Positions 54,547 to 64,000 of a DNA stretch of 64,000 nucleotides are shown one piece after another. The position numbers were made by a program, and so were the translations under genes. The stretch is from Corynespora cassiicola (taxonomy: Eukaryota; Ascomycota; Dothideomycetes; Pleosporales; Corynesporascaceae). The notes beneath the pieces were generated by a model. That model was not told the DNA's origin. It saw nothing but the letters and a program-made list of their open reading frames with translations, and did no database searches. Position 1 is the stretch's first letter, and each line of letters starts with the position of its first letter. The stretch covers positions 1,364,001 to 1,428,000 of the forward strand of contig JAEUWY010000005.1 of assembly GCA_022059125.1 (NCBI GenBank). The letters run 5' to 3'.

Positions 54547-55788
54547 CTACTGCTCTAGCCTCTCATATTCCAGACTCGCCAAAACAAAGGCCGCGCTACC
54601 AAGCACACTGTCGTACAAGAGCGGCCGCCCAACATAGTATTCATAGCTTGCCGTGCTATTCAGGCTGCATACGCTGACTGTTCCGTTCCACCCGAGCGTG
54701 CCGTTTCCATTATCGACGGGAAAGGTATCTTCAATGTATTCATACGCTCGAGCAGCGACTTCCGTGTATGATGATGGAGTGCTTTCATCCGAATGAGCTG
54801 CGACTTGAGGCGATGCGTCCTCGAGCAGATAACCCAGTCTTAATCCCTTCAAAATGGCATATACGAACATGGAACTGCCGCTGCTTTCGATATAGTTTCC
54901 CTCCCGTCCTGGCTGATCGATAACTTGCCACCATGCTCCTGTTGTCTCGTCTCTTGCATCAATTATCGCAGGGATGAGGCTTTGGTATTTTTCCTCCAAG
55001 TAGCTCTTCAGCTTTTCAGCTCCTGTCGAGTTTGCAGGCGTGGAATCTAACACATCCAGAGTGTCGATGAGCGCCATCGCGTACCATCCCAAGCTTCTTC
55101 CCCATACATGTGGGCTCGCTCCAGTGACGGGATCGGCCCATACCGCTGTACGTGAGGAGTCGTAGCCGTGAACAAGTAAGCCGGATGAAGAATTCAGGCA
55201 GTGGGTCCAGAGGAGATCGAATTGGAGAATGATATCGTCCCAAACCGTGGAATTCTCGGCGACATATTCCGATGAATAGAGAGTATAGAAGGGTCCAATG
55301 GAAAACAGACCATCCAGATAGGACCAATTGGGATAGACGTAATACCAGATTCCGTTCTCAGTGTTTCGAGGTTGAAGATCGATAGACTCACGCAAAGCCT
55401 CAAATGCCGTTCGGTAGGTTTCGTTGCCCGTTGCTTCGTACAGTCTGACAAACTCATTTCCAGAAGAGTACCGGTCTAATGAGTACCTCAGGATGGTGGT
55501 AACGTTTGAGAAGATGCCGAGAAGTGAATCAGCGCTTCGAGTCACGTAAGCGTCAATTGTGCTGGCTGACGGGCTGTCCGGATACTGAGCGTTCAGGGCG
55601 CGGAAGGCTTTCTGCACAAAACCTGCTTGCAAAGGCTCAGAAGAATCACCTGTCGATGTGAAGATGCCCTCATTGCGTGAAATGATGCTCTTGGCCATCA
55701 GAACGGAATTGCGAGTCTCATTCTGAAAGCCCGAGGCCGCGATGCCCTGGGCCAATACTGTACATGTGAAGAGGGATTTGACAAGCAT
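54547..55788 (-). CDS. Secreted glycoside hydrolase, GH105-like (unsaturated rhamnogalacturonyl hydrolase)
   Basis: This is a 413-residue single-exon gene. A signal peptide (about 1-19, MLVKSLFTCTVLAQGIAASG) predicts secretion. The alpha/alpha-barrel family signatures are WYYVYPNWSYLDGLF, with Asp159 as the likely general acid, and HVWGRSLGWYAMALIDTLD. Several N-glycosylation sequons (NET, NVT, NSS, NST, NGT) support extracellular residence. GH105 enzymes remove unsaturated uronyl ends left by pectin lyases, so the gene suggests use of plant cell-wall rhamnogalacturonan. No pectin lyase or sugar transporter is adjacent. The gene diverges from the seven-TM protein gene with 840 bp between starts. 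Confidence 0.88.
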   Translation of the reverse strand: MLVKSLFTCTVLAQGIAASGFQNETRNSVLMAKSIISRNEGIFTSTGDSSEPLQAGFVQKAFRALNAQYPDSPSASTIDAYVTRSADSLLGIFSNVTTILRYSLDRYSSGNEFVRLYEATGNETYRTAFEALRESIDLQPRNTENGIWYYVYPNWSYLDGLFSIGPFYTLYSSEYVAENSTVWDDIILQFDLLWTHCLNSSSGLLVHGYDSSRTAVWADPVTGASPHVWGRSLGWYAMALIDTLDVLDSTPANSTGAEKLKSYLEEKYQSLIPAIIDARDETTGAWWQVIDQPGREGNYIESSGSSMFVYAILKGLRLGYLLEDASPQVAAHSDESTPSSYTEVAARAYEYIEDTFPVDNGNGTLGWNGTVSVCSLNSTASYEYYVGRPLLYDSVLGSAAFVLASLEYERLEQ

Positions 55789-56628
55789 TTTATGGAGTGT
55801 CGCTGAACGTCAAGGCAATGATATCGTGGTGGTGTCTTCCGGGTCCCTGAATGCCACAGCGAAAGTTGCAAGAGGAGGGCAATACGGAGAATATTTTTCA
55901 ACGGGAAGTTCTAGTTATAGATTATTTGCCGCGGCCGGCCCAACATGTCATAAAGCCGACAGAGCCCCGATGTTTATTGCTATCCCGGCGCCGCCTTCAT
56001 GTTAACTTCCGTTCCCCGCAGGGTTGCCCGTCTAAAGGCTTATCCAGGGCATCAGCATGTGGATACCGCATGCTTGCAACTGTACCTCGACACCCCAATT
56101 GACTCAGGCTAAGATGCGTAAGCAACCGGAGACGAGACTTTGCCATTGATGTGTCCTCCGGATGCGCAGTCAATGATAAAACGGCCCAAGGTGCCGGATG
56201 GCGAGGGAGCTCCTAAGTTGATCGTCATCTTCTCGGCCCAGCGCGGGGTGCCTAGCGACACGGGCGTTTAGTGGGCCCGCGGAGCACACTATCCCCCTTA
56301 GGTGCCAGCGCTTCATTAGTGTGCGATATACAAATGTTTGGTGCTTTTAGTCTGTGTTTAATGGGGTTATGCACATTGACATGCTGTATGGTTTCAGACC
56401 CTTTTCCAATGGCTCAGGATGTCACCGTATACTTGGGCGGCAGACGTTGTGCTCTGGTTGGTCCGAGCGGATGATGGGATAATCCGCCTATGCTGCTGCC
56501 TGGGTTTCAGACTGAATGTGTGCATCCCCGCACCTGGGAAACCACCAGACCTCAACCAAGCCACCAGGACCTTGGTGGCTACCGTCCTGTTTACTTCCAG
56601 TCGAAGTTAGTGCGGCAAAACGACCAAG
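55789..56628. other. Divergent promoter region, GH105-like and seven-TM genes
   Basis: No gene is seen. A frame from about 56490 runs into the next gene without an ATG, but the real start is placed at 56629. Confidence 0.55.
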
Positions 56629-58999
56629 ATGAAGGTCTTCGGGGGCCTCCTGGTGCTTTCGACAGCATGGGTTTGCGGCACGGCTGCGAAGGGTATCTTC
56701 CTCCCTCCCAGTTGCTTTTGTTGTCCAGTGCCAACATGACTTTGATAGAAGCCATCCGTAACGATCCGGTCATTTACGACGAGGGGGAAATCATCTTGAA
56801 CCCACAAAGAGATTACAACGGCTGGGCCAATCCGGAAGATTTGACGCCCATGCCACAGTGTATCGCTCAACAGGATCAATCCGCATGGCTGAATGCCATG
56901 ACAAGATGTACTGGAAAACAATGCACCTCGCACTTTGGAATCATTTGCACTCACCATCAATGGTTGACGCAACGCAGCTGCCTCAGCGTCGAGTTTTCTC
57001 CCGATGTCATTAGGGACTACCTTCCATACTGCAGTAGATCAATACTCGCCCTGGCACAGCTATACCAGTGGATTAACGAATACACCGGTCGAACGTGGCT
57101 TGTTGACGTCGGTGACGCGAACGAGCTGCACAATCTCTCCCCGGCCTCCTTATCGGCGGGATACGAGGTAGTTGATATCGCTGGCAAGGCCCCGACGTGC
57201 CTGATCGGCTCAAGTTCCAGCAGATCCATGGAATCATTCCACCGTGTAATGGCTTCATGTAGTTTCACGGGCACTTCAGAGCACACTGGAAATGCAGCTC
57301 GTCCTTGGGAGTACAGAGAATCCGCACACTCGATGGTCGCTCTAGATTACGAAACCGTTGGCTATAATCTCACCCACCGCAGCATCACAAACGACGATTA
57401 TTTTGATATAAATTGTTTCTGTAGCACCTACATTTTGAACAAAATCCAAGAGCCATGCCCCGATCCTCAGGGCATAGACTTGACAAAAGAGCGCCTGTGG
57501 ATGAATGCAACTTGCGGGCCTGCCTCTTTGCCCAACAACTGGACCGGCATGATCAAGACAACGACATTCGCATATATTCCCACCGAAGATTGGAAGTGGC
57601 CCAAGTGTGTCCATGACATGCCGAGACGGATAACCAGTCTTACTGACCAATGCGCTACCGTTGCCTGTGAACTCGACTCCAAAGGCTACTGCAGGGTCAA
57701 GCGTGCGATAGACCGGGCTTGCATCTGTCGCGATATCAGCTATCAGTCCTGTGGAGGTTCGTGCCATATTTTCGAAATGCGCATGGACTATGTGAAATGG
57801 CTTCACGATCTCTGCGGTGACGTGGAGGGTTGGCACAATATGCCAGATGATTGGCGTCGACTAGCCGCACCTACAACTCTTGACATGATTCCATGGAATT
57901 GGTCTCTTAAGCCATTTCTACATTCAAATCTTGTCCAAAATACCAGTCCAGATTCGATCGAAACAACGCAAACGTGCCAGTCGAATGAGAGTAAACTTGC
58001 GAGCTTTGCCTTTGTCAACCTGGTCTCTCTGCTTGCCACAATCTACAATTATGCCGGGGGAAAGCCTATGATTGTTTGCCGTTTGAGCGGCTGGTTCTTT
58101 CCCGGAATCTTCCTCGCAGCGCTCCAACTCCTTGCAAACTGGATCAACGCCTTCCTTGTGCAAAACACACCGGGCTACGAGGATGTTCCCGTCATCGAAC
58201 TGATACTTCTTTGGTGCACCATGCCCCGTCTCACCTGGCTAGCAACTTTACTGGTTCGCATACAGCCTTTCGAATCGACGAGTTTCTCCGCAGCTGCCTC
58301 TTCTCTATTTGCGGAATTTATCCTCCAGCTCTTGTCGGCATACTACATGATTACGACTGTCAGCTATGGCCTGGAGCACAGCTTCTACCTTGGAAGTCTG
58401 GATGGAGCAGAGAGGGGAGGTTCGGCAAAGATGATGTATGATGGGGCACTAATTTGGCTGTTTGTAGTCCTTGTGGCACTCGCTTTCTTGGTGCCGGCGA
58501 TAGTGAGGCTAGATGAAGTGACCGAGTCCGGTAGACTCGACTCACCCAATGAGCACATAGGCAAGCGCTCCGAACTGAATGCCGCAGAACAGATGATGGC
58601 TCAAATGAATGAATACTGTGCATGGGTGGGGGGACAGATGCAGAAGCACTGGAAAGATGAGGACGGAACCAAAACCGAGCCGTTGCTGAAAAACAAGAAG
58701 CGGGTGACTTGCACAGACTACGGTACTCTTTCGATCGAGCCGCAGCATTATTGGGCCGCTCGAAGGATATTTGCTGGAGTGTATGCAATCATGGCACTAA
58801 GCATGATTTGTCTCTGTATTGCCCAATGCCTCTTCTGGGTCGGCTTCATTGGCCTTGCTGGCCAAGAGTACGTATCGGTGCACTTTTTTCATCTATAAAA
58901 CTGACCCGTGCCAGGTTCTGTCCGCCCAAACTTGGTACTCTGACCATCGTTTGGACGATCTTCTCTTTACTAGGCACGGCGGTAGGGGATACTCAATGA
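56629..58999 (+). CDS. Predicted seven-TM protein with large Cys-rich ectodomain, unknown family
   Basis: This encodes 755 residues in three exons: 56629-56692, 56749-58867 and 58915-58999. The first exon encodes a signal peptide (MKVFGGLLVLSTAWVCGTAA) in a frame that joins the main frame only through a 56 bp intron (GTATCT, GATAG). This start therefore explains secretion better than the unspliced frame. Residues about 22-435 form a Cys-rich ectodomain with many cysteines and several sequons. One cluster reads CATVACELDSKGYCRV and continues ACICRDISYQSCGGSC. The C-terminal 320 residues hold seven hydrophobic segments near 438-460, 470-495, 508-530, 545-570, 588-610, 695-722 and 733-751. An N-out topology puts the about 80-residue polar loop between segments 5 and 6 in the cytosol and leaves a very short C-tail. 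This resembles receptor architecture, but no GPCR signature is visible. It could also be a channel or transporter-like protein. Confidence 0.82.
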
Positions 59000-59218
59000 G
59001 TATACCCCAGCCTTTCATTCACTCATCTTACTCAAAAGGAAGCGGGTGCAATCTCTAGGATTTGATGATGCTTTATTTCATTTGTGGAACTTATAGGACC
59101 CAGCCATAGAGGCTATGATTTGATGTTTCTGCTCTCGTCTCTCATAGGAGCCCCCCGCTCGATCCATTCATGATCGAATAAATCTTCGCATGACCTCTTC
59201 CCTGCTTGCCTAATTTCC

Positions 59219-59494
59219 CTAACACACACAGTGTGCTACACCTGGAGATGAGTTCCTGCAGCAGCCTGAATTGCAGACTGCACTCAGAACGGCCCTTCCA
59301 TTTGAGCAGACATAAATCCTGCTTCCGCTGCAGAAATATTGCCCGCTCCCGGAGCAGAAGGCGCCTGATTGGCGTGGCTCAAGGACCTCGATGCGTGAAG
59401 GGTCGCGGACTTCGATGGCGGGTGTGCCCTGGGGCGCGGCGACGGCAAGGGCCGCGAAGGTGGTTAGGAGGGTTGCCAAAGTAGGGATGAGCAT
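59219..59494 (-). CDS. Small secreted cysteine-rich protein, effector-like
   Basis: This is a 91-residue single-exon gene. A signal peptide (MLIPTLATLLTTFAALAVAA) is followed by a short pro-like segment ending EPRQ. The mature region has eight cysteines with one adjacent Cys-Cys pair: FCSGSGQYFCSG, YVCSNG, AVCNSGCCRN and HCVC. The pattern (C, C, C, C, CC, C, C) is compatible with four disulfides. Hydrophobin spacing does not fit well because the first cysteines are too close and only one CC pair exists. A TATA box lies about 100 bp upstream. Fungi use such proteins as effectors, antimicrobials or wall proteins; which applies is unknown. Confidence 0.82.
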   Translation of the reverse strand: MLIPTLATLLTTFAALAVAAPQGTPAIEVRDPSRIEVLEPRQSGAFCSGSGQYFCSGSRIYVCSNGRAVLSAVCNSGCCRNSSPGVAHCVC

Positions 59495-59590
59495 TTTGAA
59501 ATTTCCTTGATTGATCTTTAGGCTGACTAGAGAAGATTGGAGAGGACTTGATGGCGTGATGAGGTGTGGGAATGACGAGCATACCTACGG

Positions 59591-59598
59591 TTTATATA
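59591..59598 (-). promoter_or_regulatory. TATA box of the small secreted protein gene
   Basis: TATATAAA on - lies 97-104 bp upstream of the ATG at 59494. Confidence 0.6.
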
Positions 59599-60175
59599 CT
59601 TTTTCGTAGGGAATTGTATTTCCTATTTAATTCTTTTTCTTCATGTTGCTGTGTCGCAGGATCATTCCCGAAGCGAACGTTACTTGAAAGAAAAGGGTAC
59701 ATACTCCGCATGACACGAGCAGGATTCTTGCAGATTAAATTCTGGGCTTGGCTTTTGAGGTACAGGAAGTAGCCCCAAGAAATCTTACAGCTGATTTTTA
59801 CATTATACTCATGTCTAATGGTGACGCCGAAGATACATCGAGGATGCTATTGTGTTCGAGTTGTTCGGGTCAACTAGTATGTATGAGCTTGATAACTTTA
59901 GAAAGTCAAGGCAGCTGTTCTTATTGATATTTCGAGACTAATTGCAAAAGGCAAACGAGCCGGATGTGAGGTATGCATAGAATTCGTAGGATGTAGCCTC
60001 TTGGCTGAGATAGCGTGAAAGTTGCCAAGTAGAACGAGCGGTTTGAGCGGATGCTCCCGCCCCGAAGAATTTGCCGGCCCCCCAAAGATCCTTGAATTGA
60101 GATCTAAGACAACCCACATAGATCAAGCTGATTCCACAGGTTTGAGAAAAGAGACCAGTCTTGTCATATTCCACA

Positions 60176-60478
60176 ATGTTACTCAATGGCACGAGGGTTT
60201 TGCACTTGTCCAAGAATCTGGTAGTTGCAGATTCTCATGGAAGATTTGCCGCTCAAGTTCCCCGCGTAAGATCTCTTAATGAAATCCTGCTCATTCCGGC
60301 AGGTGAATCTGAGAAACTTGCACCGATCCCAGTTCATTTTGGCAAGCCGCTGAATGCGATCCACCTAATACGAACCCCCCCGGGTCCCTGGCGTAAGCTT
60401 TTCGGCGTGGAGCCATCTTCGGCTGACATGAGGAGTAAAAAGAGTTTGGATTTATTCGTATCTCCGGAACTACGATAA
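60176..60478 (+). CDS. Weak ORF, 100 residues, unrecognised
   Basis: An ATG-initiated frame begins MLLNGTRVLHLSKNLVVADS and has a basic middle. It has no domain, no signal peptide and no supporting neighbours. It is kept only as a low-confidence candidate. Confidence 0.18.
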   Translation: MLLNGTRVLHLSKNLVVADSHGRFAAQVPRVRSLNEILLIPAGESEKLAPIPVHFGKPLNAIHLIRTPPGPWRKLFGVEPSSADMRSKKSLDLFVSPELR

Positions 60479-60789
60479 TATCCATGTTCCTTGGTATGCT
60501 TGACTATGTACATAATCATCGTTTATGCGGGGGCAGGATTGCCCGGTTTCGGCGACATCTTTGTGGGATTACCAGCTGGTGTTGTCTAGTGTTCCTCCCC
60601 TTGGCGGCTCCAACGGTAAACCATATCCTCATAAACGTCGAGCTGAGTGGTCCCATTGTAACCCAAAATCTCTCCATTGGGGTGGCTCCAAAGGATCAGA
60701 CCCTTCATTGTCTATCTAAATATTATGCAGACGGCACATTCAGTGCCTCTAGTCCCTCAACGCCATTCCTTCCGAGATCCAAATCTTGC

Positions 60790-62404
60790 TCATGGAGGGG
60801 TATACGATCTGTGATAGGCGGAGTGAACGCTATAGTTCCTGAACTGATCTGACACTTCATCAGTGAGGGGTTCGTTAGTGGATTGACGAGAAAGGTCGTA
60901 CTCGCGCTCTGAATACACCGGGACTTCAAAGTCCACCGCAGCATGGTCCAGGATTTTTGGATCCACACCCGGAACAGCTGATGCCGGTACCGCTGTTGCT
61001 GCTGAGGTAGGCGTTGAAGTAGACGGCTGAGAACCCGTTTCGACCATCTTGTCTCCCTCTACACGGACTTCCCGGTCCCGCAGTCGCCGCATCAGCTCGA
61101 GGAACTGGCTATTCTGGAATTTTTCACTGGTGTTGTCAGCAACTCTCTCCAGTAGCCGTCCTGCGGTCTCTGCCATCTCATCGTCGTCATTCCTAAGCGG
61201 CTGCTCTTCTTTCTGTTGAGGCTGAGGCTGCTGCTCCACCCGCTCCGATACAGGAGTCCTGACATAACCTGCCGCCTCGAGCTCTTCCCATATGTGGTCT
61301 TGGTTTATAGGAGCCCTCGAAGATAGTAGGGGATAAGAAGACATCAGCCTCTGGTTGATAGCCGTAACGAGTCGTTCTGTCCTCGTTTTGAACTCGTCTG
61401 GTGCAGGCCGGTCCGCAAGTTTTCTCAGCGCATCAACGACCCACTTGGCCTCGCTCGCATCTTGCGTCAACTCTCCAGTGCTTTCCAGGCTCTGAAGATC
61501 AGAAAGGAAAGTTTCGGCTGTGGATATTTGCCCAAGATCGATTTCACTCCGCATCTTGAGAGCAGCATACACGGATGGCCGAGTTTCTCGAATGCGGGCC
61601 AGAACTGGGTCGGCTTCCGGCTGAGTCTGCCTCGCTCCTTGAATCCGTCTCAGCGCTTCTTGTTGCCGCTCGTGGTTTTGCTGCTCCTCGACGCTCTCTT
61701 GTCGCTGAACGGAAGCCTCGTCTAGCATATCCTGTTGGGCTTGGGCAAAGGCTTGCTCGAATGCAGCCTCGTCAAAGGCTGGCACATCTTGAGCTCGCTG
61801 CTTCCCTTGCGCCACATCCGATGCCGGAGCGCCGTTCATGACACCAAAAGCAGGTCTTTGTTGGAATGCCGAACCCCCATATGCCCCCATACCGAACCCC
61901 TGCATACCCCCGAATGTATTCTGTTGGTATGTAGGTGTCTGGGCCGCAGGCGACTGCTGTCGGATAAAATCCTGGTGCCATGACGCTGCCGCGTTTGTGA
62001 CTTGTGGCGGGCGATGTTGCTGTAGCGGGGGAGCTTGCGGAGAGGAGATGTTCAAGCGCTGGAAATCCGACGCCCAATCCGGAGCTTGGGGGGCTTGCGC
62101 GAACTGTGGAGGAGGTGGCGCATGTGAGAGATGCGGAGGGAGGTGGAAGTCGGGCTGAGGCGGGCCAGCGTGCCCAGCTTGAAAGGCGTCGAACTCGGGG
62201 TCTAAAGCGCCAGCATTTGGCCCAAGTGATGATCTAAAGCCCTGCTAGAAAGTTAGATGTGTGCTGCACAGTTTGCGACTGAGTCCTGACTTGGGCGGGA
62301 GTATGGCGACTAGTCAGGCGGTCCTGCTGTAGGGTCCTGTCGACCGAAGAGTGTTTTTGGAAGTTCTGGAGTGCATTTGAAGGTCCACAGAGAGCGTCTG
62401 CCAT
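60790..62404 (-). CDS. pex20: Peroxin-20 (PEX20), PTS2 import co-receptor
   Basis: This encodes 522 residues in two exons, 62404-62291 (38 codons) and 62244-60790, with a 46 bp intron (GTCAGG, TCTAACTTTCTAG). PEX20 works with PEX7 to bring PTS2 proteins to peroxisomes and is recycled by ubiquitination. The N-terminus MADALCGPSNALQNFQKHSS carries the conserved Cys6 used for ubiquitin-dependent export, as in PEX5. Two WxxxF-type motifs (WASDF and WHQDF) would dock on PEX14/PEX13. The middle is Gln/Pro-rich. The C-terminal region, with its conserved DPKILDHAAVDFEVP and LTDEVSDQFRNYSVHSAYHR, includes the likely PEX7-binding segment. All expected parts are present and the gene looks intact. Confidence 0.94.
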
Positions 62405-63073
62405 GGTTGCTAAAGGAAAGATCAGTATATTCTACAATTAATACAGTGCAAGAAGGACAGCGACGGAAAGAAGTGCGGCAACTGGACCGCTGTCTAACTT
62501 GAGCCGAGGCTGTGTTCAGTCGCCGATCGCCTAAGATTCCGAGCACGTGAGTCAACCCCGGAATGATGCACACGTCTCGCTCACGTGCCGCTATCCGGCC
62601 TGGAGACGGTCTCGGATCTGGGATCCCGGTTTTACATATTCGCGCGTGCGCAGCGCCTAGCCAAGATTTTGGCACGCTTATTCACCACGCCCTTCATCTG
62701 AGCAATAATCCAAGGTCGGTACGGTAGCACAAGACCGGTGAGAAGCTGATGCCAGCAGTGCGCAGGTCTCTCCGTCGTGTCGGAAACCGGTGGCAAAGCT
62801 GAGAAGTAGAAATCATCGGATCGTGGCAATGTTTGTATGCATGATTTATTTGTTCGTGTAACTACCTGAGATATGCCTAACGTACTTGAATTACTCATCT
62901 AACCTCGGGCGAGTAGAGATGGGATGAATGACAAAACGATAGAATGGGAAAAGGTATAAGCAAGAAACCATAAAATGACACCTCGCCAAATGGCTCAAAA
63001 TTGGTAAAGCGAAGACAGTGCAGGCATGAATCTCACTTGGGGTTGATTGTGCGGCCGTCCGGGTGCAGTTCTT
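62405..63073. other. Intergenic region, promoter of PEX20 and 3' flank of the next gene
   Basis: Both flanking genes are on -. An 88-codon frame on - at 62632-62898 has an ATG but no domain or codon bias and overlaps the presumed promoter; it is not called. Confidence 0.55.
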
Positions 63074-64000
63074 TCAATAGAACATTTCCTTGATGCCGAC
63101 AACTCTCTTGGGGGGCGAGCTGCGGCGGCGAGATGGAGAGCGAGACACAGACTTGTTGCGGCGACGCACCCAGGCGTACTCGGGCTTTCCGCGGTCGCTA
63201 CGCTCTTCAATCAACAAGCGAGTGCCACCCCGAGAGCGAAGGCGGCGGGAGTGTTCAAAGAGAATTTCCGTTTCAGTTGAATCCATCTCGCGAAGAATGA
63301 TGAGGTAGTTGGGGTCGCCCTGCGAGGTGATTAGTCCCTATGGCATACACTGTGTTCGAATCCAACTCACCCTGTCTACTTCGTATGGGATTTCGTAGTA
63401 ATGTAGAGTGTCCACGGACAGATGGTCCTTGTGCACCTTGACATAAGTCGGCTGGTGTGTCAGGCGCGGGAGCGGGTTGAGGGGCGACATGCCCTGTTGA
63501 AGCTTCTTGGTCTCCTCTGGGTTAAGCATGGCTTGAATCTGGTTCTCTTGGAAGCCAAACCCTGCCAAGCGTTTGCGCATCTGCTCCTCCAGCTCCTTGT
63601 CCTCCTTCTCCTTCTTGGCCTTGGCTGCCTCCTCCTGTTCCTTTTGCTTGCGGAGGAACTTCTCCCATTCCTCCTTCTCCTTCTTCTTCTGCTTCTCCTC
63701 ATCCAGCCGTATCTGCAACAGGAGTGCCTCACGCTCCTGCCTCGCCTTCTCCGCATCAACCACTTTCTTGCGCTCGTACTCGGCGACGATACGTTCGCGC
63801 TCCTCCCTGGCAGCCTTTTCTTCTGCGGCCTTCTTCTTGTTGAACTCATCGACGGCCCGTTGGCGTGCCTCATTTGCCTCGCGCGCTTCCTTTTCCCGCT
63901 TGAGCTGATTCTCCATGATGATCTTCTTGCGCTCTTCCTCGGCAGCTTTGGCCTCTTCGGCTTGCTTCCTCTGGTCCTGTTCCTTCTTGAGCTCCCACTC
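63074..64000 (-). CDS. Coiled-coil fungal protein, 5' part outside window
   Basis: The gene enters from the right edge and is still open at 64000, so the start is not visible. Two exons are seen: 64000-63371 and 63319-63074, joined by a 51 bp phase 0 intron, giving the last 291 or so residues. The N-terminal part visible is a long Glu/Lys/Arg coiled coil (for example KEKEEWEKFLRKQKEQEEAA). It is followed by an ordered segment HQPTYVKVHKDHLSVDTLHY, then YEIPYEVDRGDPNYLIILRE and ETEILFEHSRRLRSRGGTRL. The C-terminus has an Arg/Ser stretch (VSRSPSRRRSSPPKR), reminiscent of nuclear RNA-associated proteins. The family looks conserved in fungi but has no function I can name. Confidence 0.85.

Larger units (their letters stand above)
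59495..60789. other. Gene-free, AT-richer region
   Basis: This contains the promoter of the small secreted protein gene. A weak + frame of 100 codons (60176-60478) and one antisense to the end of PEX20 (60484-60852) are not supported. Nothing else is recognised. Confidence 0.5.

Noticed and set aside
60484..60852. 122-codon + frame antisense to the PEX20 3' end
   Set aside because: It overlaps conserved PEX20 coding sequence and has no domain or codon bias.
62632..62898. 88-codon - strand frame upstream of PEX20
   Set aside because: It has an ATG but no recognisable feature and covers the presumed PEX20 promoter.
63355..63369. GTTCGAATCC resembling a tRNA B box
   Set aside because: It lies inside a small spliceosomal intron, and no A box or cloverleaf can be formed around it.

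Overview
The window is nuclear DNA of a filamentous ascomycete (Pezizomycotina). The evidence is short introns (mostly 45-110 bp, GT-AG, CTAAC/CTGAC-type branch sites), gene spacing of 0.5-2.5 kb, and families restricted to or typical of these fungi: PEX20, HET-C, a Zn2Cys6 regulator, a PDR-type ABC transporter, a SLATT_fungal-like protein and a tachykinin-family regulator. I cannot place it below subphylum from sequence alone. No rRNA, tRNA, CRISPR array or intact transposon was recognised. Exon structures below were worked out by hand from splice signals, reading phase and family similarity.

Layout. 1-10.4 kb is a gene-poor, AT-richer, accessory-looking arm: a cytochrome P450 (-), a BAHD-like acyltransferase (+), an alpha/beta hydrolase (+), a possible small secreted protein (-) and a repeat-like segment near 5.2-5.7 kb. 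11-21.8 kb is mostly housekeeping: a UBE2S-type ubiquitin-conjugating enzyme (+), the Golgi Rab GEF subunit RIC1 (+), a tachykinin-type regulator (+) and a small I78 protease-inhibitor-like protein (-). 23-30 kb holds a full-size PDR ABC transporter followed by a Zn2Cys6 regulator, both (+). 30.6-37 kb holds HET-C (+), mitochondrial HSP10 (-) and a mitochondrial-type tRNA(Ile)-lysidine synthase (+); the last two diverge from a promoter carrying a perfect heat-shock element. 37-46 kb holds a RING/TRAF-type zinc finger protein (-) diverging from a syntaxin-8-type SNARE (+), then a calcium-regulated mitochondrial carrier (-), a small uncharacterised ORF (-) and cyclin C (+). 46-50 kb is mostly long intergenic DNA around a conserved 189-residue protein. 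50-64 kb holds a small mitochondrial protein, a SLATT-like two-TM protein (-), a SAM carrier (+), a secreted GH105-like hydrolase (-), a predicted seven-TM protein with a large Cys-rich ectodomain (+), a small secreted 8-Cys protein (-), PEX20 (-), and the 3' part of a coiled-coil protein running off the right edge (-).

Connections. Several genes serve mitochondria (HSP10, TilS-like, two carriers, the 105-residue protein), but they are scattered and do not form an operon-like unit. The ABC transporter/Zn2Cys6 pair and the P450/acyltransferase/hydrolase arm are the two places where neighbours may share a pathway. No polyketide synthase, NRPS or terpene synthase lies in the window. The best candidates for undescribed biology are the seven-TM protein at 56.6-59.0 kb, the SLATT-like protein at 51.6-52.2 kb, and the UBE2S homologue that keeps a C-terminal IRRL tail.
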